DNA of 47,400 nt. Source: Xenococcaceae cyanobacterium MO_167.B27. GTDB lineage: Bacteria > Cyanobacteriota > Cyanobacteriia > Cyanobacteriales > Xenococcaceae. Below are positions 41,825-47,400 of the stretch, piece after piece (position 1 is the stretch's first letter; every line of letters begins with the position of its first letter). The position numbers and the translations under genes are program-made. The notes under the pieces were generated by a model. That model saw nothing but the letters and a program-made list of their open reading frames with translations. It searched no databases and was not told where the DNA came from. The stretch spans positions 1 to 47,400 of the forward strand of contig JASJCP010000063.1 in assembly GCA_030065935.1 (NCBI GenBank). The letters are read 5' to 3'.

Positions 41825-42345
41825 TATACAAAAAAAATACAAAATATTTATACAGCAAGAGTTCTAGCCATTGTATAATAAGCTCAAGCTGAATCAAGGA
41901 AAGGCACTTTTTAAGCTGAAGTAAACGGTTATCCAGTAGGCTAGTATCTGGCGAGTAGATACGCAAACCAGCTAGAAGTCTAGATAAAAAAGACTTTGTG
42001 GGGCAGGGGTGGGAGATAAAACCATCCAGGGACAGGGAAATCCTGACAATGAAATTTGGTTGAACAAGTTCCATTTATCTTGTGCATAAGTTGAACTAAA
42101 GTAGGTCAAAGAGTAAGTATGTAAGCCTGCCTTAGAGGTTCGAGATTAATATCAGTCCCTCGCTAAACGAGAAGGGATATTAGTTTCAGGGCTAGCACAA
42201 CACCCAGATTTATTGGTTGAGCGAAAGCTTCGCGGATTTATCGCCAGGTGAGCTTACCCGCAACGCTATGTTATAAGTAAAGCTGGTTGTGTACCCACCC
42301 GAGCAACTAAGAGACTAGGGGGTAGAGTAAACAAGATTTTTCTCA
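41825..42345 (+). ncRNA. Candidate structured non-coding RNA, mobile-element type (HEARO/omega-like suspected)
   Basis: About 500 bases, more G+C-balanced than the flanks, with many short stems: a GGTGG/CCATC stem near 42008-42028, CAGG-GAAAT-CCTG near 42036-42048, a long bulged stem at 42147-42182 (TAATAT...ATATTA outer, CTCG/CGAG inner), and GCGAA/TTCGC near 42222-42234. It contains single-strand-like conserved-looking stretches such as AAGCCTGCCTTAGAGGTTCG and GTGTACCCACCCGAGCAACT. It does not match tmRNA, RNase P RNA, 6S RNA or a group II intron domain V as I know them. The HEARO family (IscB omega RNA, often orphan in cyanobacteria) is my leading guess, from general resemblance only. The strand is assumed. 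Confidence 0.4.
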
Positions 42346-42409
42346 TCCTCTAAATCTTCAACCTGAAAATTAAACGCGATCGCTGTTTATTCACTAGATT
42401 TGTTAAATT

Positions 42410-42967
42410 ATGACTGTATTTGAGGGGACTTTTGCCCAAGATTCATCGAAATTCCGTTTTGCAATTATTATTGGTCGTTTCAATGATTTAGTAACTGATA
42501 AACTACTATCGGGTTGTCAAGACTGTCTCAAGCGTCACGGTGTTGATGTGGATCCTCATGGAACTCAAATAGACTATATCTGGGTTCCTGGTAGCTTTGA
42601 GTTATCTATGATGGCGCGTCAAATGGCAATTTCTGGTCGTTATGATGCGGTTATTTGCCTTGGTGCGGTTATTCGTGGACAAACACCTCATTTTGATTAT
42701 GTATCCGCAGAAGCAGCTAAAGGAATCGCTGCTGCTAGTTTTCAAACTGGTGTTCCTGTAATCTTTGGAGTGCTAACAGTAGATACAATGCAACAAGCCC
42801 TAGAAAGAGCCGGAATTAAAGCTAATCTAGGTTGGAATTATGCCTTAAACGCCTTGGAAATGGCTAGCTTAATGCAACAAGTCAGAGGAAATATAGCAAC
42901 ACCCTCTGCTTTACCAGAAGCAACTATACCTTCTCTTCCGCAACAAAACTTAATTAATTCTGATTGA
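42410..42967 (+). CDS. ribH: 6,7-dimethyl-8-ribityllumazine synthase
   Basis: 185 residues. RibH condenses 5-amino-6-ribitylaminouracil with dihydroxybutanone phosphate in riboflavin synthesis and forms a 60-mer or smaller shell. Motifs: [19 protein letters not shown], the substrate-binding [15 protein letters not shown] near residues 61-75, [14 protein letters not shown] with the catalytic histidine near 87-100, and [20 protein letters not shown]. The N terminus has the usual short MTVFEGTF leader. The C-terminal 25 residues after about 160 are Ser/Pro/Ala-rich and variable. Start ATG 42410 has no strong ribosome-binding site. Confidence 0.96.
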   Translation: MTVFEGTFAQDSSKFRFAIIIGRFNDLVTDKLLSGCQDCLKRHGVDVDPHGTQIDYIWVPGSFELSMMARQMAISGRYDAVICLGAVIRGQTPHFDYVSAEAAKGIAAASFQTGVPVIFGVLTVDTMQQALERAGIKANLGWNYALNALEMASLMQQVRGNIATPSALPEATIPSLPQQNLINSD

Positions 42968-43009
42968 TTACTGTATCTGGGGTGTAAGCCATAAACCCAA
43001 TACCAAATC

Positions 43010-43067
43010 CAAAAATGTTTGCGACACATACAATTTATGTGGGGACGTAGCATTCTACGTCCCTACA
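43010..43067. repeat. Dispersed palindromic repeat, copy C with a different core
   Basis: AAAAATGTTTGCGACACATA followed by CAATTTATGTGG matches the flank of copies A and B. The palindromic core is GGGACGTAG-CATT-CTACGTCCC at 43042-43063 instead of the AATTCATGAATT core. Confidence 0.65.
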
Positions 43068-43123
43068 ATTTATCTGTAAAAATACCCAGGTAAAATTATT
43101 GATACCTACATTTTTCTTCTCTG

Positions 43124-43999
43124 TTACCTATTAGCTGTCACCTCTAACTTATCTACAGGCTTTGACTTTGTAACTTTCCATAGACCTAATCCGATAAAAC
43201 CAACAATCAAGGTTAAGATACTGTTGGGTTCAGGGACTTTAGTACAAGGATCGTTAGTTTGTGTTGCTTGAGAACAAGTAAGGTTCAAACTACTAACTTC
43301 GAGTCTGACTTCAGTATCAGTAGTGAATGTTTGGGAAAAATTACCACTTAAGTTAATAGCACCAAACTCTTGATTACCTCCAAAACCAGGATCTCCAGAG
43401 CCATCAAAGCGGACATTATCAGTAGCATCAGCAAAGAGGAAATCATTATCAAAATCTAACAGATTGGTGGTTAAATTCCCCTGTGCCAGAAAACCACCTA
43501 AAAAACTATCATCACTGTTATCTAGTAGGGAAAAACGGACTCCACTGAAGTTAGAAACTGAGCCATCCTCAACACTATCAACGATATTGCGTAGGAATAA
43601 ATCTACCTCAAAGTCAAAGCTTAAAGTTTCATTTTCTGCAATCAAGAAGCTACTACTGGTAAAAGAGAAAGCATCCCCAACACCAAAATAATTATCTCCA
43701 TCCCCTGTAACGTCAGTCTGAAAGTCTAAATCGATTACAGTGTCATTATTTTCATCAATGATAAAAGATAAAGTTCCATCCGCATTAGCATCAACTGTGC
43801 TATCTTCACTCCCCGTGAAGGCTATTGAATCGCGAATGCTATCAGCATCAGGATTTTGTGGTGTAAGGCTAAAATCAGAGAGACGAATGAAAGCGAAAGC
43901 TTCCGCAAAAGTTGCTGCTTGAGTGGGTAATTCTCCCCATAAAGTACAGCTAATTAAAGAACTTGCAGTAACTAGAGCAATTTTAAAAGACAATTTCAT
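43124..43999 (-). CDS. Secreted PEP-CTERM protein of unknown function
   Basis: 291 residues from ATG at 43997-43999; an upstream ATG adds 11 residues before the signal peptide and is less likely. The N-terminal MKLSFKIALVTASSLISCTL then LWGELPTQAAT is a signal peptide with probable cleavage after QAA. The body is acidic, with Asp-rich loops (DANADGTL, DVTGDGDNYFGVGD) that suggest calcium binding, and beta-rich. The C terminus VPEPNSILTLIVGFIGLGLW then KVTKSK is a PEP-CTERM signal: motif, transmembrane helix, basic tail. It should be sorted by an exosortase encoded elsewhere. Two cysteines in LTCSQATQTNDPC may form a disulfide. No enzymatic motif. Confidence 0.85.
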   Translation of the reverse strand: MKLSFKIALVTASSLISCTLWGELPTQAATFAEAFAFIRLSDFSLTPQNPDADSIRDSIAFTGSEDSTVDANADGTLSFIIDENNDTVIDLDFQTDVTGDGDNYFGVGDAFSFTSSSFLIAENETLSFDFEVDLFLRNIVDSVEDGSVSNFSGVRFSLLDNSDDSFLGGFLAQGNLTTNLLDFDNDFLFADATDNVRFDGSGDPGFGGNQEFGAINLSGNFSQTFTTDTEVRLEVSSLNLTCSQATQTNDPCTKVPEPNSILTLIVGFIGLGLWKVTKSKPVDKLEVTANR

Positions 44000-44248
44000 T
44001 GTTAAAAAAATTTCTAAATTTATATAACTCAATCAGAGATAGTTTCTGGGAAAAAGCGATCGCTCACAAGTCCCTGATGCACAATGACGAGAGCCAGTAA
44101 CTTTTGTTCCGATTTCTGAGCGCGGAATTCGCGGATATCTGTAAGGATGGATGTAGCAAGCTAAGTCCCTACTTGACTCTACAACCCCGATTCTCTACAT
44201 TGTTATGTGGTTAGTCTGCAATCAAATCCGAGCTTTAATAAAATTGTC

Positions 44249-45685
44249 ATGACCTTAACTGTCTATAACACTCTTACCCGTCGCAAAGAACCGTTTAAAA
44301 CCATAGAATCCAATAAAGTGCGGATGTATTGCTGTGGCATTACTGTATATGACTATTGCCATTTAGGTCATGCTCGGACTTGTTTAGTATGGGATATAGT
44401 GCGAAGTTATCTGCAATGGTCTGGTTACGCAGTCAACTATATCCAGAATTTTACTGATATTGACGATAAAATCTTGAATCGTGCCAAAAAAGAAGGCTCA
44501 TCTATGGAAAATGTCGCCGAACGCTTCATTAAGGCATATTTTGAAGATATGGAACGATTAGGAATCAAGAAAGCTGATGCTTATCCCCGCGCAACCCATA
44601 CCCTAGATGGTATCAAGCGATTAGTTGCAGAATTGGAACAAAAAGGCTTTGCATATCCAGCAGCAGGAGATGTATATTACTCCGTCAGACAGTTTTCTGA
44701 ATACGGTAAATTATCAGGTAGAAAATTAGAAGATCTGCAAGCAGGGGCTAGTGGTAGGGTAGAAAACCCCGAAATAACCAAGAAAAAAGACCCCTTTGAT
44801 TTTGCTTTGTGGAAAGCAGCTAAAGCTGGTGAACCCTCCTGGGAGTCTCCTTGGGGTGCTGGTCGTCCAGGTTGGCATATAGAATGTTCTGCTATGGTCA
44901 GAGATAGACTGGGAGAAACTATTGATATTCATGTTGGTGGCAGCGATCTAACTTTTCCCCATCACGAAAATGAAATCGCCCAGTCAGAAGCAGCAACCGG
45001 AAAACCTCTCGCTAACTATTGGATGCACAACGGGATGGTAAAAGTTGACGGAGAAAAAATGTCTAAATCTCTGGGAAACTTTATTACTATTCGAGACTTA
45101 CTAGATAAATCTGTTGAGCCAATGGCAGTGCGTTTGTTTATTTTACAGACACATTACCGCAAACCTGTTGACTTTACTAAGGAAGCTATTGAATCTGCTA
45201 CTCATGGTTGGGAAACTTTGAAGGAAGGATTACTATTTGGCGATCGCTTTGGCAACCAGTTAGGATTTACTAATGCAGCAAAAGATGATACCTTAACCCA
45301 GAAGTTCCAAGATGCAGTAGACGATGATTTTAACTTTTGTGGTGGGTTAGCAGTGTTGTTTGAAGTAGCTAAAGAATTACGCAAAGAAGGTAATATCCTA
45401 GTCCATCAGGGTAAAACCGAAACTAACCCCAAACAGTTAGAAACTCAATGGCGTACTTTAGTGGAATTAGCTGGAGTGTTAGGTTTTTCGGCACAACTAG
45501 AAGCAGAAACAGATCATAGTGAAGATGATTTAACTGATGCTGAAATTGAAGCTTTAATACAGCAGCGCGCTGAAGCTAGAAAAGCTAAAAATTGGGCAGA
45601 AAGCGATCGCATTAGAGATGAACTCAAAGCAAAAGGTATTAGTTTAATTGATACCAAAGAAGGCACAACTTGGCATCATGGATAA
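44249..45685 (+). CDS. cysS: Cysteinyl-tRNA synthetase
   Basis: 478 residues from ATG 44249 (MTLTVYNTLTRRKEPF). The frame opens 14 codons earlier, but those residues are absent in the family. CysS charges tRNA-Cys. The class I signatures are HLGH in YDYCHLGHART and KMSKS in DGEKMSKSLGNF. The zinc site cysteine is in the conserved RMYCCGITVYDY, and GWHIECSAM carries the second. The C-terminal tail has the anticodon-stem binding helix (LIQQRAEARKAKNWAESDRI) and ends LIDTKEGTTWH. A double-hairpin repeat (copy 5) follows and phoH comes next on the same strand. Confidence 0.97.
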   Translation: MTLTVYNTLTRRKEPFKTIESNKVRMYCCGITVYDYCHLGHARTCLVWDIVRSYLQWSGYAVNYIQNFTDIDDKILNRAKKEGSSMENVAERFIKAYFEDMERLGIKKADAYPRATHTLDGIKRLVAELEQKGFAYPAAGDVYYSVRQFSEYGKLSGRKLEDLQAGASGRVENPEITKKKDPFDFALWKAAKAGEPSWESPWGAGRPGWHIECSAMVRDRLGETIDIHVGGSDLTFPHHENEIAQSEAATGKPLANYWMHNGMVKVDGEKMSKSLGNFITIRDLLDKSVEPMAVRLFILQTHYRKPVDFTKEAIESATHGWETLKEGLLFGDRFGNQLGFTNAAKDDTLTQKFQDAVDDDFNFCGGLAVLFEVAKELRKEGNILVHQGKTETNPKQLETQWRTLVELAGVLGFSAQLEAETDHSEDDLTDAEIEALIQQRAEARKAKNWAESDRIRDELKAKGISLIDTKEGTTWHHG

Positions 45686-45704
45686 TATCCTTCTTGTCTA
45701 ATTA

Positions 45705-45756
45705 CCAAGAAATAAAATTCTTGGCGCTTTACAGAAAAGTCCTCTCAAGAGGACTT
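45705..45756. repeat. Double-hairpin repeat, copy 5, between cysS and phoH
   Basis: CCAAGAA-ATAAAA-TTCTTGG at 45705-45724, then AAGTCCTCT-CA-AGAGGACTT at 45737-45756, extended to AAAAGTCC/GGACTTTT. It lies 20 bases past the cysS stop and ends in a short T-run, so it could terminate cysS. Confidence 0.8.
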
Positions 45757-45895
45757 TTATCTGGTTTTCATAACAAAGAGTTATAGTCTATTCATCATGT
45801 CTCTTTTGAATTAATAACTTCAGGCTAATAAATCTGGATCGACTAAAAACTATAATCTAAAACTATATTATTATGAGTCCCAAGAATTTTACCAA

Positions 45896-46852
45896 ATGTC
45901 CGAAATTTCCCAAACAATTCAATTACCTAGCATCGAAAGTGCGATCGCCTTAGCAGGAATAGGAGAAGCCAATTTACCAATAATCTCTCGTCACACGGGG
46001 GTAAAAATGGTGTTGCGAGGACAGCAATTACTGATTTTGGGACAAGAAAAAGCAGTAGCGCGGACAATGAGTATAGTAAGATCGCTCCATGACTTGTGGG
46101 AAGAAGGAAAACCCCTCTCAGAAGCAGATTTGATGACAGCATTTCAAGCTGTAGATACGGGTAGAATCGAAGAATATCAGGAATTGCAAAAAGATGTTTT
46201 GGCTCGCACTAGAAAAGGAGAATTAATTAGAGCTAAAACCTTTAAACAAAAACAATACGTCAAAGCGATTCAAAATCACGATATAACTTTCTGTATAGGT
46301 CCTGCTGGAACAGGTAAAACATTTTTAGCAGCAGTATTAGCCGTAAAAACCCTCCTCAATGATGAATGCGATCGCATTATTCTAACTCGTCCAGCAGTAG
46401 AAGCAGGAGAAAAGTTAGGCTTTCTCCCAGGAGACTTACAACAAAAAGTTAATCCTTTCTTACGTCCTCTTTACGATGCGTTGTATGAATTTATTGATGC
46501 GGAAAAGATACCAGACTTGATGGAGAGAGGCAAAATTGAAGTTGCTCCCCTAGCTTATATGCGAGGACGCACTTTATCAAATGCTTTTGTCATCGTAGAT
46601 GAAGCCCAAAATACCACCCCTGCTCAATTAAAGATGGTTTTAACCCGTCTCGGCTTTGGCTCAAAGATGGTAGTAACAGGGGACATTACTCAAACTGATT
46701 TACCCAAACAGCAAGATTCTGGTTTAATTGTGGCGACTAGAATTCTGAAATCAGTAGAAGGTATTGCTTTTTGTCACTTCTCTCAAGCGGATGTAGTGCG
46801 TCATCCCCTAGTACAGAAAATAGTTGCTGCTTACGAAAAATTTGAGCGATAA
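45896..46852 (+). CDS. phoH: PhoH-like ATPase
   Basis: 318 residues, the usual PhoH length. The Walker A motif is GPAGTGKT in FCIGPAGTGKTFLAAVLAVK near residues 133-152; Walker B is VIVDEAQN near 233-240; GDITQTDLPKQQDSGL follows as the sensor. An N-terminal KH-like segment is suggested by ALAGIGEANLPIISRHTGVK. PhoH proteins are predicted RNA helicase-like ATPases, sometimes phosphate-regulated, and their cellular role in cyanobacteria is unclear. No Pho box was recognised upstream. The start ATG at 45896 is close to a tract of A and T without a clear ribosome-binding site. Confidence 0.93.
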   Translation: MSEISQTIQLPSIESAIALAGIGEANLPIISRHTGVKMVLRGQQLLILGQEKAVARTMSIVRSLHDLWEEGKPLSEADLMTAFQAVDTGRIEEYQELQKDVLARTRKGELIRAKTFKQKQYVKAIQNHDITFCIGPAGTGKTFLAAVLAVKTLLNDECDRIILTRPAVEAGEKLGFLPGDLQQKVNPFLRPLYDALYEFIDAEKIPDLMERGKIEVAPLAYMRGRTLSNAFVIVDEAQNTTPAQLKMVLTRLGFGSKMVVTGDITQTDLPKQQDSGLIVATRILKSVEGIAFCHFSQADVVRHPLVQKIVAAYEKFER

Positions 46853-46990
46853 AGTTGATCAGTAATAAAAGAAGTTATTTGTAATCTAAATATTAAGCAA
46901 AGATTTCTGACAAACTCTATTAATATAAAATAATTTTAACTAAATCTTGTCTCACCCAGTTGATAGCCCTTGGGACAAGGAAAATTATTT

Positions 46991-47368
46991 ATGGAAAATA
47001 AGATTAAAAATAATACTAAGGTCATCGATCTGGCCATTAGACTTTTTATCCTTGGCTTAATTGCTGCTTGGTGCTTTGTCTTAATTCGCCCATTTATAGC
47101 GATTATACTTTGGGCAGCAGTCTTAGCAATTGGTTTGTTTCCCATTTTCCTATGGCTCAAGGCAAGGTTGGGAGGAAAAGCTAAATTGACAGTAATAATC
47201 ATTAGTTTGATTGGTATTGGCATTACTATTGGTCCTGTTAGCTTTATCGCAACAGTCTTAGTTAGCAATAGAACTCTTGCAAAAGTTTTTCGTGGTATAA
47301 TCAGAGATTTTGTAATTTTTGCTCTTGGTGGTTTCGCTACGCAAGTGGGTTTTAATAGTACAACTTAA
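46991..47368 (+). pseudogene. AI-2E family transporter, N-terminal fragment
   Basis: 125 residues from ATG 46991 (AAGGA at 46976-46980). The first 95 residues match the start of cyanobacterial AI-2E-type permeases: IDLAIRLFILGLIAAWCFVL, then IRPFIAIILWAAVLAIGLFP, then GGKAKLTVIIISLIGIGITIGP, with three hydrophobic helices. After about residue 97 (VLVSNRTL) the frame reads into sequence unlike the family and stops at 47366-47368, whereas normal members have about 350 residues. None of the three frames continues the family after 47290, so this looks like a truncation by rearrangement rather than a simple frameshift. The window ends 32 bases later. Confidence 0.6.
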
Positions 47369-47400
47369 AAACTTGATTGGAACTGGTACAAAAGTTTTTT

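Larger units (their letters stand above)
41670..42409. other. Long structured non-coding interval between psbZ and ribH
   Basis: 740 bases. It starts with a hairpin at 41712-41737 and an IS200/IS605 right-end-like hairpin at 41763-41790, then a stretch of about 500 bases with many short stems and no credible ORF. A 129-codon minus-strand frame at 41685-42074 runs through the hairpins and is not protein-like. The ribH promoter should lie in the last 60 bases; a HIP1 site is at about 42376. Confidence 0.7.

Noticed and set aside
41685-42074. 129-codon minus-strand frame in the psbZ-ribH interval
   Set aside because: It runs through two hairpins of IS-end type and a structured segment, has no ribosome-binding site, and its sequence looks like translated repeat rather than protein.
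42137-42143. GGTTCGA resembling a tRNA or tmRNA T-loop
   Set aside because: The flanking bases do not form a T stem, and no acceptor stem, anticodon arm or CCA-proximal pairing is found. No tmRNA tag reading frame is seen either.
41825-42345. Group II intron or RNase P RNA
   Set aside because: No domain V hairpin, GUGYG-type 5' end, reverse transcriptase, or the GAGGAAAGTCC P4 motif of RNase P could be seen.
46936-47268. 110-codon frame antisense to the AI-2E fragment
   Set aside because: Antisense to a membrane-helix coding region, which commonly gives long shadow frames.

Overview
This window is a chromosomal segment of a cyanobacterium. It encodes the photosystem II subunit PsbZ, a protein kinase fused to a GUN4 domain, geranylgeranyl diphosphate synthase, and the cyanobacterial families DUF1830, DUF2811, DUF3747, DUF4079 and DUF212. 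It is AT-rich and carries more than twenty copies of the HIP1 octamer GCGATCGC. The many dispersed palindromes, heptamer tandem repeats, IS200/IS605 elements, an adhesin and PEP-CTERM proteins suggest a large, repeat-rich genome. I cannot name the species.

Layout. 1-9248 holds the tail of a probable RTX-type protein, a TIGR03032 protein, a DUF3747 secreted protein, pdhA, DUF1830, DUF4079, a Ser/Thr kinase-GUN4 fusion, an EamA permease, a TnpB remnant, sppA and aroH. 9249-17557 holds repeat-filled spacers, a pentapeptide-repeat protein, speD, a NYN-LOTUS-like protein, purD, pth, DUF2811, and a Crp/Fnr regulator divergent from an orphan DALR protein. 17575-22520 holds a lone TnpB, then glcD, a DUF212 membrane protein and crtE. 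22716-28024 holds a two-partner-secretion adhesin and a PEP-CTERM metalloprotease, separated by a duplicated repeat block.

28664-35335 is the most striking region: three dynamin-like GTPases and an M48 metallopeptidase, all on the + strand. The first two GTPases are close paralogues. The first has lost the membrane paddle and ends in zinc ribbons. The third starts one base after the peptidase stops. An M48 peptidase beside dynamins recalls mitochondrial OMA1/OPA1, so a membrane-remodelling or membrane-stress module is a reasonable hypothesis.

35508-47400 holds two polytopic membrane proteins (one GT39/ArnT-like) separated by a divergent tnpA/tnpB IS200/IS605 element, then psbZ, about 0.7 kb of structured non-coding sequence, ribH, a PEP-CTERM protein, cysS, phoH and a truncated AI-2E-type permease. 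I recall psbZ and ribH as neighbours in Synechocystis, so the structured segment between them may be an inserted mobile-element RNA such as a HEARO/omega-type RNA.

Several starts were moved from the longest open frame to a better-supported codon, for sppA, aroH, psbZ, cysS, glcD, both TnpBs, TnpA, the third dynamin, the adhesin and both PEP-CTERM proteins. No tRNA, rRNA or CRISPR array was recognised.
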